Positions 30,366-42,410 of a stretch of DNA of 64,000 nt are shown piece by piece (the stretch's first letter is position 1; every line of letters begins with the position of its first letter). Made by a program: the position numbers and the translations under genes. Source of the stretch: Protula sp. h YS-2021 (Eukaryota; Annelida; Polychaeta; Sabellida; Serpulidae); NCBI GenBank assembly GCA_949752745.1, contig OX457027.1, forward strand, positions 82,860,436-82,924,435. The letters are read 5' to 3'. Below the pieces are notes generated by a model. It was given only the letters and a program-made list of their open reading frames with translations. It was not told where the DNA came from and made no database searches.

Positions 30366-32567
30366 CTATTGGGATCTCTCATACACCACATGTATACCTT
30401 TTAGCCAGCGGCGAATGCTCCTTATCAGACTAAGCATGAGGCGCCTCTTTAGACAACATGATCGTTGATATGTGTCACCATCCACGTGTTCACACTCAAG
30501 TAAATACTCACGTACGTCGTGGTATGATTGTAGCTGTCCTGATTCTACTAACGCCTCTAGCTCGGTATAGATACGATCCGCCCAGTCGAATTCGCTGCCT
30601 TCATACGAAATAGCGGTCCACTGGTTGAAGCTTTCCTTGTGTTTTGTGTTAAGTGGAAGTTCCGCAATGTCTGAATGACTGGATGAGCTGAGTGGTGAGA
30701 CGCAACCCTGGTTTTGTTCGGACTCTGGCATGAGTATATCATTAGAGCAGAATGCTGAATCTGGAGCTTTATTCAATGACCTGACTGTTGCTTGTTCTTG
30801 TTGATTTCCCAATGCATAATCAGGCGTGGTATCACTTACTGATTGTAGGAATTTCTCCTCCTGTGACATAGTGTTTGATGTCTCAGATGCCACGTCACCG
30901 TGTGTCATTTCCAACTGCACGCTGTAAGCATATGGGTTGCTGCTGTTTGCCATCTTTCCCCTCATATTTTCCTCCACACGCTCTATGAGACGAAGCAAGC
31001 ATGATTTGAGCATAAATGACGTAATGATTTCATCCACATCCACAGCCTCGACCAACCCAAGCTCTTCTATATTGTCTGGTCGGCTGATGGAGGCGATGCG
31101 TAGGCTCTTCTCCATGATAAGTCCGTTTCTAATATTCCTAGGAAGAGATTTTATCCACTTGCGTTCTCGGAGAGACTGGGATGTTTGGAAATATACCTGG
31201 TCATTGTATTCGTGACGTGATACTTTGGAGATCACATGAACTTCATTGCAAAAAATTTGCATGGGTAATGGTGGAAATTCTTCATCCTTACACTTGAAAG
31301 CTGCAACTAAATCGACAGAAATAACCATGTCTTTGAAATAGTCCCCTCGCCAGAGTAACTTCAAGCACGATATCTTTTCTCGAATTTGAAGTGGTCTCTT
31401 GAAGAGATCTAACTTTCCAAATGACAATTTCTTGGCAGTGATGCAAGTGATGGCGTCACGAAACGCTTCGTAGAATGCTGCTGCTAAAGCTTTTGGGACT
31501 ATCTTGTTGTCGTTCCATGTGCTCCAAATGTCGATGCTATCCGTGTCCTGATTAGCTGTATCCTCACACTGTGTACTGTTGGTTTATGCTATCTTTTTGT
31601 AACAAAAGCGTGCCCATGGGGACTTTGAATCTATAACCTCAACACCACCCTCTGTAGCAATATCTAATCCATCAGTAGAAAGAAATTCGCATATTATGTC
31701 GAACTCATCAGGCAAATAGGTTTTTGTTCCATCCCCTGTACTTCCGGCTATCAATGGCTTAAATGCTAGATAACACAGCTGTGGATTACTCGCTATCATC
31801 TTGGAGACCTCAAGAACAAAAGCCTTTATTGCCGTTATAATTTGAGAAGTTTCAGGGAAAGAGCGTTTAACATGGTTTTTAGATTCCAGTAGAAGCTTTC
31901 GGAAATGTATGTATGGAAGTCTCTTATCGTTCGTTCTCGACCGCGTGATTGTTAGCTTGTGACTACAATTTTTCTTGAATGCATACCATTTTGCGATGCC
32001 AAATTGTGTCTCGGGCTGCTGCGAGGCAGCTTTTAAGAGAATTGCTTTCAATTTGCTGTTCTTCTCAGCAAGTTCCACTGCAGACAAACCAGTTGCATCC
32101 TTCTGGTTTATATCAAACTTTGTAGCAAAATAGTGAATCCATGGTACGATCCCTAAACGAATAGAACACGTAAGCGGAGTCTCACCTTCAATTCCGAATC
32201 TTGATATTTCCTTTTGGACTGTTTCCCAAGACACTTGTTTTGACAATACTTCGATTATTTCTGAATCTGACTCCATTGCTATAGCATACTGCAAAGGTGT
32301 TAAATTATGCCATTGACAATTTACCTGTGCACCATATTCGATCAAGATTTTCACCTTTACCGGCGAATTCTGACGCAAGGCACACCATAGTGCACTTTCA
32401 TTACCACCATATGAACTATCAACATCAGCGCCGTATTCTAAAAAGATTTTGCACGTTGCTGGTGAAAAGTTATCGACAATTCGGGCAAAGGCTTGCGGTG
32501 ATGCGTTGATATACCCTGCCGATGACCCCAATAGCACCAACTGTTCTGCAACAAGAAACGCAGCCAT
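30366..32567 (-). pseudogene. Ankyrin-repeat cGAS-like nucleotidyltransferase (cGLR), split by one in-frame stop
   Basis: Reading from an ATG at 32,567, residues 20-160 hold ankyrin repeats (CKIFLEYGADVDSSYGGNES, VKILIEYGAQVN, LTPLQYAI, GETPLTCSIRLG). A Mab-21/cGAS-type domain follows: FKPLIAGSTGDGTKTYLPDE then FDIICEF, giving the GS and E-x-D metal-binding motifs. A TAA at 31,584-31,586 interrupts the frame. The same frame then stays open for 405 codons and carries LLWRGDYFKDMVISVDLVAA, the third catalytic Asp, and a long C-terminal region with a Ser-rich linker. cGLRs make cyclic dinucleotides on sensing nucleic acid in animal innate immunity. The single stop suggests a broken allele, a young pseudogene or a sequence error; no splice pair removes it. 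Confidence 0.75.
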
Positions 32568-32639
32568 TGTCTCCTTTGCCAAAACGTTCTTTTATGTAAA
32601 CATACTAAATGAAAGATATACAAGTTATGAAAAATCCCT

Positions 32640-34074
32640 CATCCGCCCTTAATTAAAAGTAACACACCAGACCCAAACATCTATAACAATTTCAGACCTA
32701 TATCTAATTTCAGTTTTATCTCTAAGGTTAAAGAGAGCGGGTTGTAGCAAATAACCTGGAGGCTGGAGATCTTCAGACCAACATCTCCTAAACCGTCGAA
32801 AGAACTATTCAAAGGCTGGAGATCTTCAGACCAACATCTCCTAATCCGTCCAAAGAGCTATTCAAAAGCTGGAGACTAGTGTTTCGCCATATATGCACTA
32901 TGCGTGTGGAACAGTTTACCTTTACATTTAAGTGTGATGGATAGCTATTGAGAGTTTAAATCAATCTTAAAACTTCACTTTTTATCACATGTTTTAGTTG
33001 ATCTAGTATTCATGTTGGACTCCGATATTTTATTTGTAAATTAGGTAATTTCAGCTATATAAATTATACTTGTTTATAATATTTTAGCGCATAGAGCTTT
33101 AAATAGGATATGCACATTATAAATGAATCATAATAATAAATATTGTACAACTGGTTGAAATTCATAATAACTTACACTATGGCTTGCTTAAACAGTTCCT
33201 AGATTAGATTTAAAATAATTGCAAAGCAGTGCAAATATCTTGAATATCTTCTTAAAACTGCCTACCAAAACTAGAAGAATTGTGGAATCTTGGACAACGA
33301 TGAATCATTCAGACAATGTGTTTTGGAACTATTTCGGTCGACTGCGATTGTACAAGACTCGAAAACTGTGCTTTTATGACTAGGTGTATGAACCTTTTGC
33401 AAAACGCAAAATGTAAGATATTTGGCAGGGCCTCTGATTATTACATAGATCGCACCGAGAAAGGTATAAAAAATCATTTCAACCATATAATGGCTTTCTT
33501 AACTGTTCACAGCATATTTACGGGACTGGAAGAAAACTGGGTTTTCATTTCTTTAAGAAGAAAGTAAAATCACGTTTCTTTTAAGTTAGAATGAAGTGAT
33601 CTCTATAAGTTACAATGAAGTGATCTCTTTGCTTCTTTAAGTTCAAGAGTTCAGTGCTACCGGAGGCAGCATAATCCAGGGCAACAGAAGAGTAACATCA
33701 CATTATTTTGCTTACTTTATTGTGCTCTCATTACGACTAAATAAAAGCACTTTAACTGCAAATGAATATGAAATAACAAGCAACTGGATTTGATGCATTT
33801 CATACAATTTTTGATACGTTACACACGTTGATTTTGCGTTTGTAGACTATGTTTTCCCACGGCGGTTTTCCTCATGTTTGCCATAATTATATCATTCAGC
33901 ACAGAATTTTCTGTTAAAACATCTTTCTCAACTCACAAATTTTTAAATATTTAGGGTGTTATGTGACAATACCACAGCAATAAAAACACCACAAGCTGTA
34001 GCTTACATAATTCAACCTTGATCAAAAGACAGGTTTATTATGGTACGATTGTACCAGATTTAATTTAAATTTTA
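32640..34074. other. Intergenic or intronic sequence between the two ankyrin genes
   Basis: Contains a tandem pair of about 60-base units at about 32,758-32,876 (each with ggctggagatcttcagacca and catctccta). A plus-strand open frame at 33,316-33,567 has no recognisable motif. No splice acceptor was found that joins the donor at 34,142 to the cGLR frame in the right phase. Confidence 0.5.
32758..32876. repeat. Two tandem copies of a roughly 60-bp unit
   Basis: The unit containing ggagatcttcagaccaacat and ctcctaa.ccgtc.aaagarctattcaaa occurs twice in direct orientation with few differences, plus the start of a third. Confidence 0.85.
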
Positions 34075-34908
34075 TCAGAGAACTGATTGGAACAGCATGT
34101 GCCAATTCTCTATCTCTCGTTCTGAAATTTGAAAACGCTTACCTGCAATGACAGTTGGGGTATGGAACAGGCTTATATTGCCCACTGACATGAGGAACAG
34201 AACTAGTGGTGTTTCTCCCATGCTGTTGACTATGGAGTGGCTTGGAGAAAACTGTGGAAGCTTTAACAACAACGCGAGTATTTCTCGTGTGCCCTCGTAA
34301 TCATTCTCCATCATGGTCATCACTGCTAAATGCAGAGCTGTATTGCCATTTGAGTCTTGCTTATTGAATTCTATGAATCGTTCACAGGACATGATTTGCT
34401 GTACAATACTCTTTCTTGAGTCTAACACCGCAATATGCAGTAAAGTTTGATTTTCAAAACTTGGAATAACGGCGTTAACGTTACTTCCGGGATGGTCTAA
34501 CAGAAGTGCTACCGCTTCTTCACACTGCTGTAATGCTATGTGTAAGCAGTTTGTGGTACTAACGTCACATTCGGGGACACTCAAAAGGGCCTTGACTCCT
34601 TCGAAGCTATTGCAAATCAGTGCCTTTTCGAGTGCGGTTTGATTTGCACGATCATCACGCCAGTTAATATCACAGATCGGATGCTGTAGAATCATGTGAA
34701 GAATTTGCCAATAGTCATCTCCATATTGCTCAATCCGCACTGCTGCAGCACAAAGAGCGCTGGTGTCCGGGCCAATGTGATTTTTGTATCTTTTAGGAGG
34801 CACAATTTCTCTATAATTCTTCTCATTATTAACATTGTATTGTTTGTTGTTCAGTATTGATTTTATTTGAGCAATGTCTTTGGATATTACTGCTTTTATT
34901 AAAGCCAT
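34075..34908 (-). CDS. Ankyrin-repeat protein
   Basis: 277 residues from ATG at 34,908. Repeats are loosely spaced: LCAAAVRIEQYG, QTALEKALICNSFEGVKALL, TNCLHIALQQCEEAVALLLD, NQTLLHIAVLDSRKSIVQQI, GNTALHLAVMTMMENDYEG and GETPLVLFLMSVG, with DVN or DIN-type linkers. It probably forms an ankyrin solenoid for protein binding in the cytoplasm. A strong donor (cag then gtaagc on the minus strand, exon end 34,143) lies inside the frame after the sixth repeat, so the true protein may splice there instead of ending at 34,075. The adjacent same-strand ankyrin-cGLR gene suggests local duplication or a shared origin, but a direct splice to it is out of phase. Confidence 0.65.
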   Translation of the reverse strand: MALIKAVISKDIAQIKSILNNKQYNVNNEKNYREIVPPKRYKNHIGPDTSALCAAAVRIEQYGDDYWQILHMILQHPICDINWRDDRANQTALEKALICNSFEGVKALLSVPECDVSTTNCLHIALQQCEEAVALLLDHPGSNVNAVIPSFENQTLLHIAVLDSRKSIVQQIMSCERFIEFNKQDSNGNTALHLAVMTMMENDYEGTREILALLLKLPQFSPSHSIVNSMGETPLVLFLMSVGNISLFHTPTVIAGKRFQISEREIENWHMLFQSVL

Positions 34909-36490
34909 TGTGTATTAACTAACTATATTAAAAATCAACCACGTTCCTCTACCATAACATCCTCAGTGCATAACATATATAACTAATGCGTATATTTCGA
35001 TCCTTTTACCTTCACTGTAAACTGCAGTGAATTATAATTAATTTTAACATACTGTACAGCTTTATCAATATTTCCAAAACTAAAAAATCCTTTCCATTAA
35101 CAAATATTGTCTATATGACTGCCAAAAACTACAGTTGAGGGAGAAGTTTATAAGTCGGTACTTTGTACTGCTTGCAGAGTATTGACGTTTGTTAGACCGG
35201 GCCTATAAAGAGAGTGTCATTTACAGGGTTTGCGTAAACAAACCAGCACCAATCGATTATTTCCCCATGTATTAGCCAGCTGATAATCTTAATGCCTCCC
35301 TTTCTAGTATTAAGTATTAGCGTGTCAAGCATTAACCAATGGTAATAAAATCTCATTCATAAAATTCAAGCACAGCGACTTACAGTTATGTGTCTGTCTA
35401 ATCATGCTATAATTATCAGTTGCTCAAATCTATAAAACGTAAATGGGAAAGCTGTAGAATTATTAATCAGTGTCCTTTCTGTTAACATGTGGCTGAATGA
35501 AAACTTGGTTAAAAAGTCCTTCTTGTGTTCTGTTGGTACCTTGAAAACTTCTTAATAAAATTATTTCTTTGTTGCCTTAGCAGCCGCTGCTCTATAAAAG
35601 TTTTTAACATTCATATCCTAATTTTATGAATATGAAAATGAACATGAATAAACATGCATGTTTTATTTATTAAACTAATACACACATAACTTGTCAGATA
35701 TAACATTGCAAGACGACACCTTTCTTACAAATATTTTATCCTAAAAAGAATTAACATTTTTATCTTTACAAAATTACAACACAGATCCATAATTAAATAT
35801 TGATTAAATAATTTCATCTTGTTTGCAAAAAATAGCTCTTTCTCCGCGTTTGGAAAGACAAAGTAATTATTTGGCAACAGTTACGTGGAAAATGTCTACA
35901 AATATCCATAACTAGCTGTTAGGGATCAAAATCTAAAATTCAGATTTATAACTGAAAAAATCGAAATGTGGCTGTCAAGATTCTCTGAATTGCACCATAT
36001 TTGTCAAAATTTTGTTCATTTAATTTAGTTCTTGCATGATGTTCTACATTATGAAAAATGTTATGTTTGACTATATTGAGGACTGCAGTGGCACAACGAC
36101 AGTGGCTTCCATTTTTATTCTACAATTGTGTTTAGAATAAAGTGAAAAATGTAACTGCTTCATAATTTAACTGCTTCATAATTTTTCTCCAAAGACCCAT
36201 TTTACTTTTTTCTGAAGAAAATATTCCAATATCTGATTTCTATTATGTATGTGTTGTGTCTGACGTATTTTACATCACTTTACATGTGCACTAGAATTAA
36301 GGGTATAGTATGCTGTACATCCATTAATTCAAATTTTAAAGAACAAAAATTCAAAATAACACACATTGCAATTAGATTTTCTAAAATGGTACTTAGTCTT
36401 AACAGTATGGTGTTTTTTATATAACAAAATTAACCACAACGCGATGCAAGAAAATATTTTCATACTTTCAGGTACAATGTGCAGAGTGTA
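34909..36490. other. Intergenic sequence
   Basis: AT-rich sequence between the PAN-EGF-PLAT stop codon and the ankyrin gene start. No coding pattern or repeat family recognised. Confidence 0.5.
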
Positions 36491-37089
36491 TCATGGCCAA
36501 CATGTACCCTGTGCAGAGTCATCTAGTTCAAAATAACACAGGAACCTGACTGTAGTTGTGCTGCTTGTCACGTATACGTCACTGATATCCCATCCGTCGC
36601 TGCCATGGAGACGCAGTCTGACAGCCCGTAGAGGACCAATCGCACGGCCACACCATATCGAGAAGTAATTATCGCTAAATAAACCAATTTTTATAATTTA
36701 ATTTCGTATAATTCTAAAGCGTGGTGCTGTTCAGAAAGGCTAGTTTCGTTGTTATATGAGCAATCGGATGACCATGCCAAACTGACAAGTAACATATAAT
36801 GTATATAAAGTTTAATTTCTTGAAATTCTAAAACATTGTGGTGTTGAGAAACCCTGGTGGATTGTTCCTGTTATTTGATGCACATTGCGTTATCTCAGGA
36901 TTTTTGTATTTCGTAACAAAGTAAAATAAAGCACAATTTTGAAAACTTACTCCCAAGATTCAAAATCATCTATGTTTGGATTATCTAGAAAAGATTCATA
37001 GCACTCTCCAAGTTGTCCAATCAGGGTTATGTAAACATCGTCGTCAGTGCCGCTAGATCCTGTCCAAATCAGTATATGGTACTGATGCT
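36491..37089 (-). CDS. C-terminal PLAT (LH2) domain, two exons, and stop
   Basis: Exon 37089-36951 encodes [20 protein letters not shown] then [15 protein letters not shown]. This is the PLAT signature of strand 1, a T-x-x-GSxGTD turn, then VYITLxG. Exon 36674-36491 encodes [20 protein letters not shown], then [16 protein letters not shown] and a final TCWP before TGA. These match the IGxLxxIRLxHDxxG...WxxxxVxV half. PLAT domains are beta-sandwiches that bind lipid, membrane or protein partners. The two exons meet in phase 2 through a GAC codon. Confidence 0.85.
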
Positions 37090-40000
37090 CTATAATTAGA
37101 CACACAAATTATATCTAGAGCTGAAGTAAGCAATCAGCTTGAAAAACCACTATGCAACCGAAGTAACGTGCAGTTCAGCACATTTCCCAAAATATACTGA
37201 ATCTTTTACTTAAATTACTGTTGAGCGCAGCTAACTATGAGAGATAAAATTAAGTTATGAATTATTGAAAGTGAGTTATTAGACTGGGCGTACACCTCAA
37301 GCTCAAGTTAATAACAAAATTCAAGAATGTTATGTCAATAAACACTGTTTAAATGTTGCTGTAATGATTTTACGCTGTTAACGAAGGTTAGATGATTTTG
37401 TTTAGCAACCGGTAAAATCGGATTTGAGGTAGTTTTTAAAGTTTTGAAAGGTATAAAGAAATTATTGCAACATATAATGACAATTTTAGTTGTCAACAAT
37501 TTTACAATCAGTAAAAAAGCTACATCAACCAGAAACATTATGTAACAAACTAATAGAAAATGGAATAATTGTGTTTTATTGATGACATATGAGAAATTCA
37601 GGTTTATATTGATCGCGGTTTTTTTTTAAAACTGATACAATATTTGTGTATATTTATTTGCTTTCGACAGGTAGTAATGGGATAAAACTATGAGAAATTA
37701 TGAGAAGACCTGTTTCACAGTGTGTACCGACATAGCTTGGATCACAGGAGCAGGTGTAGCTATTGACTGCATCCACACATGTGCCAGAGTGCTGACAGGG
37801 GGAAGAGGAGCATTCGTTCACATCTAAAATAACATCCATTGCAGGTATGACGGATTTGCCTTTTTTAACACAAAACTAGTATGTCTATGAGTATAACAGT
37901 TTAGAAGATTTTCATGAAGAGAACAGATTTATGTTTTCATTATAGCGACGCAAAACATTACAGACTTGTGCTCAACATCTTTTTATATGACGAAACCCTG
38001 TGTGGAACAGAAAACATTTTAGAAGTAAAGAGACCTGACAACACATTACGTTTTGCATTACTATAAGAAATCATTAGTTTCGTTGTGATGCACAGCATAA
38101 ACATCTTTAATTACATGTGAATTAGGATTTTACTTGTTTGACATCGAGTTCCGGCAAATCCTGCACGGCAGGAACAAGAGAAGCTGTTTACGTTGTCATT
38201 GCATGTTCCGGAATTATAACAAGGATTGGACCAGCATTCATTGAAGTCTGAAAATAAAAATAGAATAATAAAGTCAGGTAAACCAAAATAATGTCGTAAT
38301 AACTTTGCAATCATTTTGTGCATATACGACCATGGGTTACTGGGAGTAATGTGTGAAACTGATTATTAGACCCCGACCGGGCGAGCCCTGGGGATCTAAA
38401 GGATTGCCCTCTGTCCATCCTTCTGTGTCATTTCGTGCATATACGACCATGCGTCACTGGGAGTAATGTGTGAAACTGATTAATAGACCCCAATCGGGCG
38501 AGCCCTGGGTATCTAAAGGATTGCCCTCTGTCCATCCTTCCGTGTCATTTCGTGCATATACGACCATGCGTCACTGGGAGTAATGTGTGAAACTGATTAA
38601 TAGACCCTAACCGGGCGAGCCCTGGGGATCTAAAGGATTGCCCTCTGTCCATCCTTTCGTGTCATTTCGTGCATATATGACCATGGGTCACTGGGAGTAT
38701 TGTGTGAACTCATTATCATTTTTGGACTGTACCTAGGCTGATAAGTTATATAAGCGCTTATTATTAATTCATACATTAACTTTTAGCCAAAAGAGAGCCA
38801 CAAATATGTGAACGAGGCCTCCTTATACTGCGGTCTGCCTTTAACTACATTTTTCATGTTGTCCTGTAATCACATTTGTGAATGTGACCTCTTTATGACG
38901 ACATGGCAGTAATTCCAATACTTCCATAAATTACTTTAAAAAATCCCGAAAATACAATAACCATTTCAACATGTCAAATATAACACACTTTACAGACTTT
39001 CAGTTCGTATTTTTGAATACTTATCGATGGGTTTTTACAATGAAATGATCTGCAGAAGAAAGATGGGGTCTTAGATTATAGGATTTGAATGTTGGTTCTT
39101 ATCAATAGAAGAAAATGATGAGTTACAAATTTCTTTTTAGGAACGATGCCAGTGTATTTCACATTGCGGACATATGCTTAGACGTTTATCTCTCAGTAAG
39201 CCTACATATTACATATCGTGTATCAAAAATTTATACTCTACTTGCATGTATAAATAAAATGATTTTATCTTACTTGTTTCGCACACAGTGCCGACATATC
39301 CTGCACTACAGGAACAAGTAAAACCATTGATGACGTCATTGCATATTCCAGAATTATGGCATGGGGAAGACAAGCATTCATTAAAATCTGTAGTCAAAAA
39401 TATACAGCAGCTAGATTAAAACACCTTATTTTACAAATATACACATCACCTAAATCAGCTCTCAGCAAAAATATCTCTACTTTTTATTAATTTGTCTTTG
39501 GTATATTGAGTATGGTGTTATACAAAAAAATAACAACTTAAAATTAGTCTTTCCAATAAGTTAAGGTAATGCGAAATGCGTTCTTTCTCATCGCGGCCTT
39601 CCTGTGTACCTGTTTGACAGTTTGTGCCTATGTAACCCACTTGACAAGTGCATGAATAGAAGTCAATTCCATCGCTGCAAAGTGCGGAATTTTGGCAAGG
39701 TGACGAAGAGCACTCGTCTAATTCTAGTCAAAGTATAAAATGCAAAACCAAGCAAATCAAACACAAAAATGAGAATGTTGCATATTATAAAATTGAAGTG
39801 AGTGGTAGAAATGAAGTATTGGGGTCTGTAATGCATATTTTATACTTATTTAACATTATTGAATAAAAATAAAGGCCTTATCTTTACAGCTACAGGTACA
39901 TAGTACAAGATTAACCAAAGCCTAGTGGGATTGGGAGCGCAGATAAAAAATGTGCCGCCATGACTAATAGCTTTAATGACAGAATCAATGCCGTACATTT

Positions 40001-42410
40001 GCACTTCAAATGACATAACTTTATGCAGTGTCTCTGTTCCGCAGATATCGTTTGTTATTTCGGCTACGGCGTAATAACTGACACACTCATTTTAATATTT
40101 GTGGCTCGTTACACAAACCTAATTATGGCTTTTAGTTGTTGGTGGTATTTCCCATTGAATGATAATCCATAACTAGTGATAATAACTAGCTTAACAAAAC
40201 CAACATTTCACCAATGTTCTAATTAAAGTAGTACGAATGTATCAGTGGGTAAATATTTTGCAACTATATACATTATTTTGCAACAGAAGATGATTAGTAA
40301 CAGTGCAGACTAATCAATGGCGAATAATTAATTGAATTAGAATTAAACTACAGCAACAGAATCAATCTGTAAAGGAGAAGCATATATTTTCTTTGTCGGA
40401 TTGACAGTATTTATGAAAAAATCAGTGGATCTTGACGAAAAACAAATAAAATAAATCAAATGTTTTCCTTGCCGATTAGACAACATTTGTGGGCAGATCA
40501 CTGGATCTTGATGAAAAACAATAAGAAAATATAGTAAATGTTTTTCCTGCCCGGTTTGCGAAAAACATAATCGGTGGAACGTGATATTTAAGAAATACAG
40601 AGAAAATTATCTTTCCATTCAATGCAGTCCATAATAACAAACATAGCTGCTATGTTCTAAATTACAGCATGTATGTAGAGCATGTTTCCAAAGCAGAACA
40701 ATTAAAAATTTAAGTTAAATACAGACAAGTAAATTATGTCCAAGTCACAATGTATTCTATAATTTTGAATGCGCACTCATTTGAACATTGCTACAAAGTG
40801 ATATTTCTATAAAGTAATATGATTAAAGAGCATTGTTAATTGTTCACTTACCTGTCTCACACTGAGTCCCAGAGTAACCAGATAAACACACGCAAGTGCA
40901 GTTATGTCCAAAATCAACCTTTTGTCCACCATTGAAGCAAGAATGAAAGGAAGCGCAGTCATCGACATCTGTAAATGTGTTGCAGTTATAATTATTACTT
41001 TTATTCTCATTCTTATGACTGTCAAACAAGCAGTTGTCAAATGAGGTGAAGGTTGAAAGTTCGGAAATGCGACTCTATATACGGAAATACGAAATATTGA
41101 CGAAAAATTTGAAAAAGTAATCATACCATATTTAGAACGTTTGCTACAAATAATTGCTGATGTTTTAGGTTTCTTGTTATTTTTTTAAATTTTTGTTAGA
41201 GTCATGTTGCTTCATACCAATGATGTTTGAGTTAATGTGGCGAGCGAAGTTTCGTGCGGGGTTAAATAACGCAAAATTTGCTCTCATTCCTTTATACGGG
41301 AGTGCATAGTCAGTAGGAGTTTGTTGTGATTGCCTTTGGACACGATGTTATTTCATTGTCTCAATGTTATCTCTAATAAACCTAGCTTTTGTTAATCATG
41401 TGCATCCATTGCCGGTTTGCCGCTTAACTTCATTGCCAGTTGACCTAATATTATGAAAATGCCCTCTTTTGGATGTCTGATTACTTTTTTTCTGTATGCC
41501 GATTGTATGTTGCATAGCAATTTTCGGTGTACTAAACCAAAGACGTTTCTTTAAAAAGCCACCATAAGCCTCATGTTGGCTTATACCCTAAGAAGTTCCT
41601 GTGAGTATGGCGAGCTTTGTATACGGTTAGATAACGCAAAATGTGCTGACCATTTCTTTGCATTGTTACACGGGGTCATTTCCCTTAGATTACTTATTTA
41701 TAGGAGTATTTAACAATTGTTTCAATAATAAATCTCGTTCCATGACAACCTCTTGTAGCTATTTTTGTAGTTATAATATTTTAATATTTTAATGGCAATT
41801 TTTGACCGTGAATTCAATAAACCGTGTATTTACAAATAATCGAACGTAAGCAATGTTTTTATCTTATTCTGTCTCGAAGGTAAGGACAACTGAAGTATTT
41901 GATTCTACACAAAACACAAAAATCTCTAAAGATCAAGGGCAAATATTTGTTCTTCATTATTTTTAACATTTCAAGATATTCCCAATAACTTCTCTCACTT
42001 CACATCTGCCACAATATATGCTTATAAAATACACTTGATACGCCATTCAAACGCAGTGATAATGCAAAATGCTTTATTTAAAAAATAACAGCTTCAAAAT
42101 TATACTTACGTATGTAGAACCAATTTGAGAGAGTGTCAAGTTGTGACTGTTCATTTTGCTCTGCATTAAGTAGCTCACAAGTAAACACGTTGCCATGGTG
42201 ATATATGTTCGCCGATAGGCATCTCAAGTCACGTGAGCATTTTACTCCGCACTCCGTTACAGACCGTACTGTAGTTCTTAAAAACGAATCGGTATCATGT
42301 CGTCTGTTTATTAATTTTGTGAATTTATCTGTGAGTATATTTGAAAAACAACATAAAATACTCATTAACGTGTGAATAATTAGATATTTTAGTACTAAGC
42401 ATAAATACAT
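36491..42410 (-). CDS. Secreted PAN-EGF(x5)-PLAT protein, eight exons
   Basis: Exons in transcription order: 42410 or 42328 to 42110, 40968-40852, 39723-39610, 39387-39274, 38247-38134, 37823-37710, 37089-36951, 36674-36491. All junctions have AG/GT signals and chain in phase 1 through the EGFs, then phase 2 within the PLAT domain, to a TGA. The first exon encodes a PAN/apple domain and the last two a PLAT (LH2) domain. The open frame extends upstream of a possible acceptor to an ATG at 42,410 followed by a hydrophobic stretch that would serve as a signal peptide. Otherwise a separate first exon exists upstream. Likely an extracellular adhesion or recognition protein; the exact role is unknown. 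Confidence 0.8.
37710..40968 (-). CDS. Five EGF-domain exons of the PAN-EGF-PLAT gene
   Basis: Exons 40968-40852, 39723-39610, 39387-39274, 38247-38134 and 37823-37710, the last four exactly 114 bases and all phase 1-1. Starts read [59 protein letters not shown] and [16 protein letters not shown], each closing with GYxGTxCxT. These are calcium-binding EGF modules. The first exon has an unusual C-T-C-V-C spacing. Uniform size and phase show that the array grew by exon duplication. Confidence 0.88.
38319..38707. repeat. Three tandem copies of a roughly 117-bp unit
   Basis: Each unit has gcatatacgaccatgsgtca, agaccccgaccgggcgagcc and ggattgccctctgtccatcc; the agaccc words lie at about 38,368, 38,485 and 38,602. 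The second and third words also open the dispersed repeat at 5.48 kb. The array sits in the intron just upstream (in transcription) of EGF exon 38247-38134. Confidence 0.88.
42110..42328 (-). CDS. PAN/apple domain exon
   Basis: Encodes [20 protein letters not shown] then [19 protein letters not shown] and NWFYIR. The spacing of C-x3-C-x5-C, then CELL, is the PAN_1/apple pattern, which usually mediates protein or carbohydrate contacts. The exon is phase 1 at both ends if the cacag acceptor at 42,329-42,331 is used. The frame also remains open upstream through [18 protein letters not shown], a plausible signal peptide. Confidence 0.8.

Noticed and set aside
33316..33567. Plus-strand Cys-containing open frame
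   Set aside because: Cysteine spacing fits no known module and no flanking exons match.
32567..34143. Direct splice of the ankyrin exon (donor 34,142) to the ankyrin-cGLR frame
   Set aside because: All AGs between the upstream in-frame stop and the cGLR ATG give phase 0, while the donor leaves phase 1.
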